The notes under the pieces: generated by a model | What the model was told of the DNA's origin: nothing | Databases searched by the model: none | What the model saw: only the letters and a program-made list of their open reading frames with translations | Shown: piece after piece, positions 1-9,287 of the stretch | How the letters are laid out: the number at the start of each line of letters is the position of its first letter | Numbering within the stretch: position 1 is the stretch's first letter | Source: Formicincola oecophyllae | Lineage (GTDB): Bacteria > Pseudomonadota > Alphaproteobacteria > Acetobacterales > Acetobacteraceae | Direction of reading: 5' to 3' | NCBI RefSeq assembly: GCF_006542395.2 | Contig: NZ_CP038231.1 | Span: forward strand, 1,550,001-1,614,000 | DNA: 64,000 nt | Position numbers and translations under genes: made by a program

Positions 1-869
1 CCATCCTTCATGCCACGCCCAGCGCGCCCGGCAATCTGGGCGATCTCCTGCGCGCTCAAATGGCGGGGGAACTGGCCGTCAAATTTGCGCATGGAAGCCA
101 GGGCCACATGGTCCACATCCATGTTGAGACCCATGCCGATGGCGTCTGTCGCCACCAGGTAGTCAACGTCACGGTTCTGGTAGAGCTCTATCTGGGCGTT
201 GCGCGTGCGCGGGCTCAACCGTCCCATGATGACGGCACAACCGCCGCGCCTCTGCCTGATGGCCTCAGCCAGGCTGTAGACCTCATGGGCGGAGAACGCG
301 ACAATGGCCGAACGCGCAGGTAGCCGCCCCAAATTGCTGTGGCCAGCATGGACAAGCTGCGACAGGCGCGGCCTGGTCTCAACCGTGATGCCTGGTATGA
401 GCTTCTGCAGCATGGGGCGCATAGTCTCAGCGCCAAGGAACAACGTTTCGCTGCGCCCGCGCGCATGGAGGAGGCGGTCAGTGAAAACATGGCCGCGCTC
501 TGGGTCGGCAGCTAGCTGGATCTCGTCAATGCCGATGAAATCCACCGCGCGCTCCAGGGGCATGGCCTCCACCGTGCAAGCGAACCACTGCGCGCCTGGG
601 GGGACGATCTTCTCCTCCCCCGTCAGCAGCGCCACCTTGCCAGCGCCTTTGACCGCTTTGAGGCGCTCGTAATTTTCTCGTGCTAGAAGGCGCAGGGGAA
701 AACCCATGATGCCGCTTTTGTGCGCCATCATGCGGCTGAGCGCATGATGGGTCTTGCCTGTGTTAGTGGGGCCCAGAATGGCGGTGACAGCGCTGTTGCG
801 GCGCTGGGCCAGCTCCTCAAGGGCGCTGCCCGCCAGGGCGCGGAACTGATGTGCGTTGCGTTGTGCCAT
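1..869 (-). CDS. SUV3/MgpS-like RNA/DNA helicase, C-terminus cut by window edge
   Basis: Superfamily 2 helicase; only the first 289 residues are inside the window. The reading frame begins at the ATG at 869, after a GGAGAG ribosome site, and stays open to position 1. Visible motifs: Walker A GPTNTGKT (residues 33-40), Walker B-type DEIQ (115-118), and near the edge the motif VI region QIAGRAGRG. The GPTNTGKT/DEIQ combination is typical of the SUV3-like family, which in alphaproteobacteria is a long protein whose C-terminal part would continue leftwards. Role is probably RNA unwinding or turnover; this is by family only. It diverges from the aminopeptidase gene at 1054. Confidence 0.8.
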   Translation of the reverse strand, partial: MAQRNAHQFRALAGSALEELAQRRNSAVTAILGPTNTGKTHHALSRMMAHKSGIMGFPLRLLARENYERLKAVKGAGKVALLTGEEKIVPPGAQWFACTVEAMPLERAVDFIGIDEIQLAADPERGHVFTDRLLHARGRSETLFLGAETMRPMLQKLIPGITVETRPRLSQLVHAGHSNLGRLPARSAIVAFSAHEVYSLAEAIRQRRGGCAVIMGRLSPRTRNAQIELYQNRDVDYLVATDAIGMGLNMDVDHVALASMRKFDGQFPRHLSAQEIAQIAGRAGRGMKD

Positions 870-1053
870 GGCTCTCCCTGCTTGGGTCCTAAATCGGTGC
901 GGCGGGCCTGGAAAGCAAGGGGTGGGGTGGCAATGGGGGATTGGCACACCATCTTTGGAGCATCAGTGCCTGGCACGTGCCAGCAGCCAAGCCGTGCCAC
1001 CAACGCCCCAGCAACCCACACCTAGTACTCCACACAAGAGCGGAAGATCGTCT

Positions 1054-2709
1054 ATGCAATCCCCTTCCAACCAGCTCGCCCCTTCACTGCCTTTGGTTGA
1101 AGCTGTGCTCCGCCAAGCTGCCAGCCTGCCTTTGGTTGGGCTGGATGGCGATCCAGGCACCATGGTGGGCACTCTTATCCTTGTGCCAGCCCAGCCTGAT
1201 GGGGCAGCGCCCACAGCATGGGAAGTGGCCTGCGGCGCGTCCTTGGGCTATGCGCGCCAGCTTGGATTGGCTGGTGTAGCAGGCGATTTCCTGCTGCTGC
1301 CAACGTTGCCGCCTCTTTCAGGGAGCGAAGATCAGGTTAAGGAAACCCAGCCCCGCCTGCCTCAAGCCCCTGTGGCGCTTTACTGCTACCAACCAGGTGC
1401 TGGGCCTGATGAATTCGGCGCCCTGGCCCAGAAGTTACCGCCCGGCCCCTGGCGGCTGGAAGCCCCTTTCACTGAGGGGGAGGAAGATGAAGGTAGGGAA
1501 AGTAATGAAGGGGCTGCGGCGCCAGCGCGCCTGATGGCTGATGCGCTGCTGGGCTTTTGCTTGGGCAGCCCGTCCTGCACCCTAAAGGGCCATGACCTGG
1601 CACAGTTGAGGGCGCGTGAAGGGGACGCCGGCCCTGCAGCGCCCGTTCATAAGCGTGCCTGCCTGGTCACGCCACCACCCCATGTGGTGCCAGAGGTCAT
1701 GTTGGCTGAAGTGCGGGCAACAGCGCGCGCCATGCGCCTGGGGCGGGCGCTCATCAATGTGCCAGCCAACCTCCTGGGGCCTGCGGAGCTGGCCAGGGCG
1801 GCGGCTACACTGCTTGCAGACCAGGGCGCCAAGGTAACCTTGGTGGAGGGGGCGATGGTGGCAGCTGATTATCCCTGCTTGGCTGCTGTGGGCGCTGGAA
1901 GCCAGCGCGGCCCTGTGGTGGTGAAGGCCAGCTGGGGCCACCCTGAAGCCCCCCTTGTGGCGCTGTGCGGCAAAGGCGTGTGCTTTGACACAGGCGGCTA
2001 CAACCTCAAACCTGGTGGGGCCATGGCACGCATGAAAAAGGATATGGGCGGTGCTGCCTTCATGCTGGCCACGGCCCTGCTTTTGGTGGAAACCGTGCCC
2101 AACACGGCCCAAGGCGTGCGTTTTGAACTGCGCCTAGGTTGTGTGGAGAACAGCCTTGGCGCTAGCGCCATGGTGCCAGGAGATGTACTGGCCACGCGTT
2201 CCGGCCTGACAGTGGAGGTGGGCAATACGGATGCTGAAGGCCGCCTGGTGCTGTGCGATTTGCTAAGCGATGTGGCGGCTTTGAAGCCAGACCTGATTGT
2301 GGATGGCGCCACTTTGACAGGCGCTGCGCGCGCAGCCCTCGGCCCTGACCTGCCAGCGCTTTTTGCCAATTCGGAAAGCCACGCCCAAGCTTTGCTCAAA
2401 GCAGGCCACGCCTGCAGGGACCCCCTTTGGCGCCTGCCTTTGTGGCAGCCTTACGGTAAGTGGCTGAAAAGCCGCCTAGCTGACATCAATAACTGTGCAA
2501 GCGTGCCCATGGCGGGCGCTGTGACGGCAGCCCTTTTCCTGGAGAGGTTCATCCCGCCAGGCCAACCCTGGTTGCACATCGACACTTATGCTTGGCGCGA
2601 TGACCCAGCACCAGCCCACCCTCACGGCGGCGACCTGCCAGGGCTGCGCGCCCTGCACCGCTTCCTGGCCCAACCAGCCAACTGGCGTGGAGGGGTTACG
2701 GAAATTTAG
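1054..2709 (+). CDS. M17 family leucyl aminopeptidase
   Basis: Cytosolic metallo-aminopeptidase that removes N-terminal residues from peptides. The family's two-metal site is intact: GKGVCFDTGG (about residue 305, Lys and Asp ligands), MKKDMGGAA, and the signature NTDAEGRLVL (about residue 389, Asp and Glu ligands). Length is 551 residues, somewhat longer than the usual 460-500, because the poorly conserved N-terminal domain is extended by a proline/glutamate-rich stretch near residues 110-165. The ATG at 1054 was chosen because it follows a purine-rich stretch; the frame is open to 856, but that extra part reads as non-coding. Transcribed divergently from the helicase. Confidence 0.85.
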   Translation: MQSPSNQLAPSLPLVEAVLRQAASLPLVGLDGDPGTMVGTLILVPAQPDGAAPTAWEVACGASLGYARQLGLAGVAGDFLLLPTLPPLSGSEDQVKETQPRLPQAPVALYCYQPGAGPDEFGALAQKLPPGPWRLEAPFTEGEEDEGRESNEGAAAPARLMADALLGFCLGSPSCTLKGHDLAQLRAREGDAGPAAPVHKRACLVTPPPHVVPEVMLAEVRATARAMRLGRALINVPANLLGPAELARAAATLLADQGAKVTLVEGAMVAADYPCLAAVGAGSQRGPVVVKASWGHPEAPLVALCGKGVCFDTGGYNLKPGGAMARMKKDMGGAAFMLATALLLVETVPNTAQGVRFELRLGCVENSLGASAMVPGDVLATRSGLTVEVGNTDAEGRLVLCDLLSDVAALKPDLIVDGATLTGAARAALGPDLPALFANSESHAQALLKAGHACRDPLWRLPLWQPYGKWLKSRLADINNCASVPMAGAVTAALFLERFIPPGQPWLHIDTYAWRDDPAPAHPHGGDLPGLRALHRFLAQPANWRGGVTEI

Positions 2710-2913
2710 TTTCGATGTGCGGCAATCTTGCCACAGAAAATCCTTAATGGCTGCCTATCACCGCCACCAACAGGCGCTGCGCCAGGCCTGCCGCACCGCA
2801 GCCACCTTCATGCAGGGGGCGCGCTTCCCAGGTTGGCCGGCCCCCTGGCCCTATCTTTCCACTTTCACTGTTTTGTTCTGGCGCAGGATCCACCCTGCCA
2901 GAGAGGAGCAGAA

Positions 2914-3339
2914 ATGACGAAACCACGCGATCCACACCACAATGACCGCCTTGCAGTTCTGCGCGAAACCATGGTTTCGCTCGTGCGTGGGGAAACGCCC
3001 GACCTCAGTGCGCGCCAAATGGCCGTTTTCCTGACCTGCTACGTGCGTGACGGCGCCCATACCGTGCGTGGGCTAGCGCAGGCGTTGAATGTCTCTAAAC
3101 CAGCCATCACCCGCGCACTTGACCGCTTAGCGGCCCTTGGCCTGGCGCTGCGTAAAGAGGACCCGATGGACAGGCGTTCCGTCCTGGTGCAGCGCACCCC
3201 CAAGGGGGCGGCCTATCTGCGCCGTCTGCGCCAAATCATGCGCTGCGCTGACCATGAGGGGGATGGGCGCGACCACCCAACGCATGGGCTGGTTGCGCTT
3301 GGCATGGGTGGCACTTTGGGAATGCTGCAGGCAGGTTAA
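2914..3339 (+). CDS. MarR-family winged-helix transcriptional regulator
   Basis: DNA-binding regulator of 141 residues. The winged helix is clear: HTVRGLAQALNVSKPAITRAL (about residues 49-69) is the recognition region, followed by LRKEDPMDRRSVLVQRTPKG, the typical wing of MarR proteins. The ATG at 2914 follows a strong GAGAGGAG site. The last 30 residues (from RQIMRCADHEG onward) lack the usual dimerisation helix and read like out-of-frame sequence, so a small frameshift at the 3' end is possible. The target is unknown; the next gene (a DegT aminotransferase, 115 bp away, same strand) is not an obvious one. Confidence 0.75.
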   Translation: MTKPRDPHHNDRLAVLRETMVSLVRGETPDLSARQMAVFLTCYVRDGAHTVRGLAQALNVSKPAITRALDRLAALGLALRKEDPMDRRSVLVQRTPKGAAYLRRLRQIMRCADHEGDGRDHPTHGLVALGMGGTLGMLQAG

Positions 3340-3454
3340 GGGGGCAAGCCCCGCTTGGCCTGTGCTGGCGGTGGCATGTTGCCTGGCCAGCGGTGTGCGC
3401 CTTGCACCTGTTGCCAGGCCCAGCTTTTTGACCTGAACGCGAAAGCCGCAGCCC

Positions 3455-4645
3455 GTGCCAGCCAACCCCTCTATCCCCCAGGCCCTTCCAGAAACGGTGC
3501 GCTTCCTGGACCTCCAGGCGCAGCGCGCGCGCATGAAAAGCCTGCCCAAGCGATTGGAGGCTGTCCAAGCTCATGGGCGCTTTGTCCTGGGGCCAGAGGT
3601 GGCAGAGCTTGAAGGGGCCTTGGCCGCCCGCGTTGGGGGCGGGGTGGAGGCCATCGGCGTCTCCTCTGGCACAGATGCCCTCCTGGCCATTTTGATGGGG
3701 GAGGGGGTGGGGCCAGGCGATGCTGTGTTTCTGCCCACCTTCACCTACACGGCCACGGCAGAGGTCATCCTGCTTTTGGGCGCGATGCCCGTTTTTGTGG
3801 ATGTGGACCCCGACACCTTCCAAATCGACATGGCAAGCTTGAAGCGGCGCCACCAAGCTATTGTGGAAGCCGGCACCCACAGGCCGCGCGCCGTCATGGG
3901 GGTGGATTTGTTTGGCCAGCCAGCGCCCTGGGCTGCGCTGAACGATTTTGCCAGCGACCATGGCCTGTTCACGGTTGATGACGCAGCCCAGGCCTTTGGC
4001 GCTACCTTGGCAGGCAGGCCTTTGGGGGGGCAGGCCATGGCCACGGCGCTTTCCTTCTTCCCTTCCAAGCCGCTAGGGGGGTGGGGTGATGGTGGCGCTA
4101 TCTTAACAGCCGACCCCAGACGCGCCGCCCTTTACCGCTCCCTGCGCAGCCATGGGGAGGGGCGGGAACGTTACGATGTGCAGCGTATTGGCCTCAATGC
4201 GCGCCTCGACACCCTTCAGGCTGCCGTTCTCCTAGCCAAGCTGGAGATATTTGACGATGATTTGAAGCGCCGCCGCCATGTGGCGGCCCTTTATGACCGC
4301 TTGCTGGGCGGGCAAGGGGGCTTAGGGGTGCAGGTGCCAGCGCGCGTGCCTAGCAGTGAAAGCGCTTGGGCGGTTTACACCGTCAAGCTGGCTGGGCCTG
4401 CAGCGCGCGCACACGTCCAGAAGGCGTTTGAGGCAGCCGGACTGCCCTGCGCTGTCTACTATCCACGCCCCCTCCACAAGCAGCCAGCCTACAGCGCTGT
4501 TCATGATGGTGCGCCTTTGCCGGTGGCTGAAGCGCTTTCAGGCCAGGTGCTGGCGCTGCCCATCCACCCTGACATGACGCAAGGCCAGGTCCAGCGCGTG
4601 GCCAATACTTTGCTGGAAGCCTTGCGCACCCCCAGCGAAAGCTAA
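3455..4645 (+). CDS. DegT/DnrJ/EryC1/StrS-family PLP aminotransferase
   Basis: Pyridoxal-phosphate enzyme that transaminates nucleotide-linked keto-sugars for cell-surface polysaccharides. It has the family opening FLDLQAQ, the substrate/cofactor segment FLPTFTYTATAEV, the aspartate region DDAAQAFGA and the Schiff-base lysine in FFPSKPLGGWGDGG (about K205), and at 396 residues is full length. The start is a GTG at 3455 with a weak ribosome site; an ATG at 3533 would delete the conserved FLDLQ segment, so an upstream start is needed (GTG at 3497 is the alternative). No sugar-pathway neighbours lie nearby, so the exact substrate cannot be told. Confidence 0.85.
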   Translation: MPANPSIPQALPETVRFLDLQAQRARMKSLPKRLEAVQAHGRFVLGPEVAELEGALAARVGGGVEAIGVSSGTDALLAILMGEGVGPGDAVFLPTFTYTATAEVILLLGAMPVFVDVDPDTFQIDMASLKRRHQAIVEAGTHRPRAVMGVDLFGQPAPWAALNDFASDHGLFTVDDAAQAFGATLAGRPLGGQAMATALSFFPSKPLGGWGDGGAILTADPRRAALYRSLRSHGEGRERYDVQRIGLNARLDTLQAAVLLAKLEIFDDDLKRRRHVAALYDRLLGGQGGLGVQVPARVPSSESAWAVYTVKLAGPAARAHVQKAFEAAGLPCAVYYPRPLHKQPAYSAVHDGAPLPVAEALSGQVLALPIHPDMTQGQVQRVANTLLEALRTPSES

Positions 4646-4688
4646 GGCTAGTGCGGGGGCAGGGGCAGGGCACCTGCCCTTCACGTCT

Positions 4689-5891
4689 TCACGCCTTGTC
4701 GGTCATAGCGGGTGCCGGATTTTCAAGCGTTTCCTCAGGGGCGGGGTGGTAGGGGGGCAAATTGGTGTCCATCACTTTCAGCAGGGCTGCCGTCAGGGGG
4801 CTGGCCAGGATGAGCCCTGGCACGCCTAGGATGGAACTGAACACCGTCTGCGCCAGGATGGCCACGCCAGGAGGCATACGCACAGCCCGCTTCTGGATAA
4901 GGGGCGCAAGCACGTTCCCCTCCAGGAATTGAATAACGCTGTAAAGGATGAGCACCGCCCATGTTGTGCGTGTGCCGACTGAAAGCGCCAGCAAAAGCGC
5001 TGGCACCGCCCCCAAAATGGCCCCGATGTAAGGGATGAAGTTGCACAGCCCAGCCACCACTCCCAGCGCCAGGGCCAGCGGCACACCCAGGATGGCCAGC
5101 CCCACTGCTGAAAGAACGCCTACGACCAGCATGTCCAGCGCTTGGCCAGCCGTCCAGGCCCACAAGGTTGTGCCCGCTACGATCAAGGCCCGCCTGACGC
5201 GGTCACGGTGGCTGATGGGCACCATGCGCAGGAAGCCATCCACATAGAGGGAGGGGGACAGGGCGAAGTAGAAACCCGCCACCACAATCACCACGATGAC
5301 GCCCAGAACGCCCAGCGCGCTGCTGAGCAGCCCCGTGACGGAACCAGCCAGCCCCACACCCATGCTGCCCAGCATACTGCGTTCGCCAGTCAGCCCATGG
5401 GGGAAGTGCTCAAGCAACATGCGGCCCAGCACATTGTTGCCAAGTTTCGCCCGCAACCCGCCCGCCTGGGCCGTCAGAGCGTGCTTAAGGGTGAGGTACT
5501 GCTCAGCGATGGCGGGGCCGTTGCTCCATATCAGCAAGGTCAGAAGCCCGATAATAATCAGCATCACCGTGCCCACAGCCAGGCTGTGCGGCAGCCCAAA
5601 GCGGCGCTGAAGCGGCCTGGCCAACCCGTGGAGGATGATGGCCAGCAAAGCGGAGGCAAAGATGATGGCCATCACGTCCCCCACCAGCCAAATAGCCAGC
5701 ACGGCGATGGTCACAATCAGGGCGAAGCGCACCATGGTGGCCAATTGGTGCAGGGCAGCTGCCGCGTCAGGGCCGGGGTTGGGGGTCAGGCGCAGCAAAG
5801 CGCGCCGCTTTGGCGGTTCTGGCGGGCCTTTGCCTAAGGGGTCAGGCTGGGGCATGGGGGGCGGTTCCGTTGGGGTGGGGGTGCTTGCCAT
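4689..5891 (-). CDS. AI-2E family transporter / PerM-type permease
   Basis: Inner-membrane protein of 400 residues with about eight hydrophobic segments. Family hallmarks are the segment NFIPYIGAILGAVPALLLAL and the C-terminal EGNVLAPLIQKRAVRMPP, both characteristic of the AI-2E/PerM permease family. The first 50 residues are proline-rich and cytoplasmic. Known members export diverse small molecules or act in Na+/H+ exchange; the family name does not prove autoinducer transport. Its start lies 3 bp after the stop of the ABC-F gene upstream, so both are probably read from one mRNA. Confidence 0.85.
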   Translation of the reverse strand: MASTPTPTEPPPMPQPDPLGKGPPEPPKRRALLRLTPNPGPDAAAALHQLATMVRFALIVTIAVLAIWLVGDVMAIIFASALLAIILHGLARPLQRRFGLPHSLAVGTVMLIIIGLLTLLIWSNGPAIAEQYLTLKHALTAQAGGLRAKLGNNVLGRMLLEHFPHGLTGERSMLGSMGVGLAGSVTGLLSSALGVLGVIVVIVVAGFYFALSPSLYVDGFLRMVPISHRDRVRRALIVAGTTLWAWTAGQALDMLVVGVLSAVGLAILGVPLALALGVVAGLCNFIPYIGAILGAVPALLLALSVGTRTTWAVLILYSVIQFLEGNVLAPLIQKRAVRMPPGVAILAQTVFSSILGVPGLILASPLTAALLKVMDTNLPPYHPAPEETLENPAPAMTDKA

Positions 5892-5894
5892 GGT

Positions 5895-7856
5895 TCAGCC
5901 TGCCCCTGCTGGGCTTCCTTGTGGTCCTTCCTGACTGGGGGCTTGGCTGCGCTCAAGTTCGTCCTGCCGTTCCAGCCAAGTGGTCTCCGCCTCCCCCAGC
6001 TGCAGGTCAAGGGCGGCCAGTTCCTTGTTAAGGGCGGTGATCTTGGTGCCATCGCCGCTTTCGTAAAGCTCTGGCGCGGCCAGCTTGCCCTCCACCACAG
6101 CACGTGCGCTCTGCAGCTTCTCCATCAAGGCCTCCAGGGTGCGGATCTCACGCTTGAGGGGCATCAGGGCGCGGTTGTTCTCTTTGCGCTTAGCGCGCGC
6201 TTCAGCATGGCTTGGCTGCGCGCCTCCCTGGCCAGATTTGCTAGCGCTTGTTGGGGCGCCCTTGGCAGCGGCCTCGGCGCGCGCTGCGCGTTCCCGTTCC
6301 AAAAGCCACTGGCGGTAATCCTTCATGTCCCCTTCAAAAGGGGTCAGGCGCCCATCCGCCGCGATGAGGAAACGGTCTGTCGCTGCTTCAATCAAGCGCG
6401 CGTCATGGCTGATGATTAGCACAGCGCCCTCGAAATCGTTCAGCGCCCTGATGAGGGCATCGCGCGCATCCAGGTCCAGGTGGTTGGTTGGCTCGTCCAG
6501 AATCAGCAAATGGGGGGCGTGGCGCGTGGCCAACGCTAGCAGGAGCCGCGCCTTCTCCCCCCCCGAAAGCTGGCCAACCTGGGTTTCAGCGCGCTCTGCG
6601 TCTAGGCCGAATCGCGCCAGCTGGGCGCGCACGCCCGTCATGTCAGCTTCTGGCAGAGCTGCCTGCATGTGCTCAATGGGGGTTTGGTCTAGGTGCAGGG
6701 CTTCTGCCTGGTGCTGGGCGAAATAGCCCACACGCAGCTTGGGGGCGCGCGCCACCTCCCCCCCCATGGGCTGGAGGTCGTCTGCCAGAAGCTTGGCGAA
6801 GGTGGATTTGCCCTCCCCATTGCGGCCCAGCAAGCCTATGCGGTCGCCACCATCCAAGCGTAGGGAAAGGTGGCTTAAAACCACATGCTCCCCATAGCCT
6901 GCGCTAGCACCCTCCAAGCGCAGCATGGGTGGTGGCAGTTCTTCGGGGGAAGGGAATTCGAACCGCACAGGCGTTGCTTCAATGACCGATTCAAGCACAG
7001 GCATACGCGCTAAGGCCTTTAAGCGCGCCTGGGCCTGCTTGGCTTTGGTGGCCTTGGCGCGGAAGCGCGCCACGAAGGCCTCCATCTTCTCCCGCTGGGC
7101 GGCCATTTTGGCGGCAGCGCGGTTTTGTTGGAGCGCCTGCTCAGTCTTGATGCGCACGAAGCGCTCAAACCCGCCTGGCGTCAAGGAGAGCTTGCCTTTG
7201 TCCAGGTGCATGATGGAATCAGCTACGCCGTCCAGCAGCGCGCGGTCGTGGCTGACCATCAGGATGGTGCCAGGGTAGCGTTGAAGCCAGCCTTCAAGCC
7301 AAAGCGTGGCTTCAAGGTCCAGGTGGTTGGTTGGTTCGTCTAGCAGCAGCAGGTCTGGTGCGGCAAAAAGCCCCCCAGCCAAGCTGATGCGCATCCGCCA
7401 GCCGCCAGAAAAGGAGGAGACGGGCCTGTTCTGCGCAGCTTCGTCAAAGCCCAGGCCAGCCAGGATGGTGGCAGCGCGCGCTGGGGCACCGTAAGCGTCA
7501 ATAGCGGCCAGGCGCTCGTGGATGTCTGCCAAGCGTTCCAGGGTGGGGTTGGACGCTTCCTCAGCCAGCAGGGCTGCGCGCTCGGTGTCGGCTGCTAGCA
7601 CAGTCTCAATCACGCTTTGGGCGCCTGCTGGCGCTTCCTGGCGCACATGGCCAAGCCGCGCCCGCCGCGCCAGGGTGATGTCGCCGCCATCAGGCGCGAA
7701 GCTGCCTGATATGGCGTTAAGCAACGTTGACTTCCCAGCGCCGTTAGGCCCCACAAGCCCCACCTTGCGCCCAGGGTCGATTGTGGCGCAGGCCCCCTCC
7801 AGCAAGGGGCGGCCGGCAATGCGCAAGGTCAGGTCTTGAATGGTCAGCAAGCTCAC
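5895..7856 (-). CDS. ABC-F family ATP-binding protein (Uup/YheS type)
   Basis: Soluble protein of 653 residues with two ABC ATPase domains and no membrane segments; ABC-F proteins act on ribosomes as translation factors. Domain 1 has Walker A GPNGAGKST, signature SFSGGWRMR and LLLDEPTNHLDLEA; a charged linker follows; domain 2 has GRNGEGKST, LSGGEKARL and LILDEPTNHLDLDA. A C-terminal charged coiled-coil (from about residue 560, rich in Lys, Glu and Ala) resembles the YheS/Uup C-terminal domain. The start is a GTG at 7856, preceded by AGGAATAAG. A 244-bp gap separates it from the divergent ndk gene. Confidence 0.9.
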   Translation of the reverse strand: MSLLTIQDLTLRIAGRPLLEGACATIDPGRKVGLVGPNGAGKSTLLNAISGSFAPDGGDITLARRARLGHVRQEAPAGAQSVIETVLAADTERAALLAEEASNPTLERLADIHERLAAIDAYGAPARAATILAGLGFDEAAQNRPVSSFSGGWRMRISLAGGLFAAPDLLLLDEPTNHLDLEATLWLEGWLQRYPGTILMVSHDRALLDGVADSIMHLDKGKLSLTPGGFERFVRIKTEQALQQNRAAAKMAAQREKMEAFVARFRAKATKAKQAQARLKALARMPVLESVIEATPVRFEFPSPEELPPPMLRLEGASAGYGEHVVLSHLSLRLDGGDRIGLLGRNGEGKSTFAKLLADDLQPMGGEVARAPKLRVGYFAQHQAEALHLDQTPIEHMQAALPEADMTGVRAQLARFGLDAERAETQVGQLSGGEKARLLLALATRHAPHLLILDEPTNHLDLDARDALIRALNDFEGAVLIISHDARLIEAATDRFLIAADGRLTPFEGDMKDYRQWLLERERAARAEAAAKGAPTSASKSGQGGAQPSHAEARAKRKENNRALMPLKREIRTLEALMEKLQSARAVVEGKLAAPELYESGDGTKITALNKELAALDLQLGEAETTWLERQDELERSQAPSQEGPQGSPAGAG

Positions 7857-8100
7857 GGGGGCTTATTCCTGTGCAGGTTGGGCAAGGGCGGGGTTGGCCA
7901 GGCCAGCTTCCCATGATGCGTTCATGGGGCATGGAGAGGGTACCTGAACGGCCCCTGTGGCTGGTGCGGGGCAGGGCTGCTGTCAGCCAGGTGCCGCACC
8001 CTATCAGCCAAGGGCGTTTTCCTCTAGGGATTGTGGCAGGAAACGAAGGCCAGGTGCCTTCAATCAGTCCTGCCAATCCTGCAACCGCAAGGAGCCCACC

Positions 8101-8541
8101 ATGCCTCTGGAGCGCACATTTTCCATCATCAAGCCAGACGCGACCCGCCGTAACCTGACGGGCGAAATCAACGCCGTGATCGAGAATAACGGCTTTGCCA
8201 TTGTGGGGCAGCGCCGCATCCACATGTCGCGCGCCCAGGCTGAAGGCTTCTACCGCGACCACAAGGACCAGGATTTCTTCCAAGCCCTGGTGGATTACAT
8301 GGTTTCAGAACCTGTTGTGGTGCAGGTACTTGAGGGGGAGGACGCCATCAAGCGCTACCGCGCCCTGATGGGCCCCACAGATGCCACCAAGGCTGGGCCA
8401 GACACGCTGCGGGGCCGCTTTGCCCTCAGCATGCGTGAGAACTCCGTCCATGGTTCGGACAGTCCCGCCAATGCTCAGCGTGAGATCGGCTATTTCTTCT
8501 CTGAGGTGGAGATCCTGCCCTGCACGCCTGAAAAGCCCTGA
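8101..8541 (+). CDS. ndk: Nucleoside diphosphate kinase
   Basis: Transfers the gamma-phosphate of ATP to nucleoside diphosphates, keeping NTP and dNTP pools balanced. It starts [14 protein letters not shown], the classic Ndk N-terminus, and has the active-site histidine in ENSVHGSDS (H117) that becomes phosphorylated. It has 146 residues, a few more than the usual 140. The ATG at 8101 follows AAGGAGCCCACC, a near-perfect ribosome site. It converges on purN; an imperfect AAGCCC...GGGCTT hairpin just after the stop (about 8553-8580) may serve as a weak terminator. Confidence 0.95.
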   Translation: MPLERTFSIIKPDATRRNLTGEINAVIENNGFAIVGQRRIHMSRAQAEGFYRDHKDQDFFQALVDYMVSEPVVVQVLEGEDAIKRYRALMGPTDATKAGPDTLRGRFALSMRENSVHGSDSPANAQREIGYFFSEVEILPCTPEKP

Positions 8542-8653
8542 ACGCCTGCCCAAGCCCCTTATGGTTGGTGCTTAGGGCTTAGTACATGGTGCGCGTAGGG
8601 GCCCAGGCACTGCCAAGGGCAAGTGGGGTTTCAAGCGCCCCTGTGAGGCAACG

Positions 8654-9280
8654 TCACTGGCCATCCAGAATGGCCTGGGCGCTGCGCGCCAGCATGGCGG
8701 GGTAGAGTTCATGCTCCCGCGCTAGAACGCGCGCGCCAAGCGTGGCTGGCGTGTCCCCCGCCAGCACGGGAACGCTGGCCTGACCCAGAATGGGCCCTTC
8801 ATCCACCCCTGCTGTGACGAGATGAACAGTGCAGCCATGCTGCCCTTCGCCAGCTTCCAGGGCGCGCTCATGGGTGTGCAACCCAGGGAACTTGGGCAGC
8901 AGGGCAGGGTGGATGTTCAACATACGCCCCTCCCAGCGCCCCACCAACCAGGGAGTGAGGACGCGCATATAGCCAGCCAGGCACACAAGCTGGATGCCGT
9001 GCGCCACTAGCACTTCCTGGAGGGCCCGCTCATGAGCTTCGCGGTCACGCCCAAAGGGGCGGTGGTCGATGGCCATGGCCTCAATGCCCTGCTTGGCGGC
9101 GCTGGCCAGGCCAGGCGCCCCAGGGTTGTTGCTGAGCACAAGGGTGATTTCAGCAGGGAAGGCCGGGTCGCGGCTGGCGGCCAGCAGGGCCTCCATGTTG
9201 CTGCCGCGCCCACTGATGAGCACCGCTGTGGGAACACGCCTGGGCTTGGATGGCTGGATTAGGGTGGTGGGTACTGCCAT
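8654..9280 (-). CDS. purN: Phosphoribosylglycinamide formyltransferase
   Basis: Third step of de novo purine synthesis: formylates GAR with 10-formyl-THF. It has 208 residues. The phosphate-binding VLISGRGSNMEALL (residues 20-33), catalytic N122 and H124 in LNIHPALLPKFPG and the aspartate of GVDEGPILGQ (D160) are all present. The frame is open further upstream, but the ATG at 9280, after GAGGGCACC, gives the conserved N-terminus. It lies 7 bp after the purM stop, the usual purM-purN operon order. Confidence 0.95.
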   Translation of the reverse strand: MAVPTTLIQPSKPRRVPTAVLISGRGSNMEALLAASRDPAFPAEITLVLSNNPGAPGLASAAKQGIEAMAIDHRPFGRDREAHERALQEVLVAHGIQLVCLAGYMRVLTPWLVGRWEGRMLNIHPALLPKFPGLHTHERALEAGEGQHGCTVHLVTAGVDEGPILGQASVPVLAGDTPATLGARVLAREHELYPAMLARSAQAILDGQ

Positions 9281-9287
9281 GGTGCCC

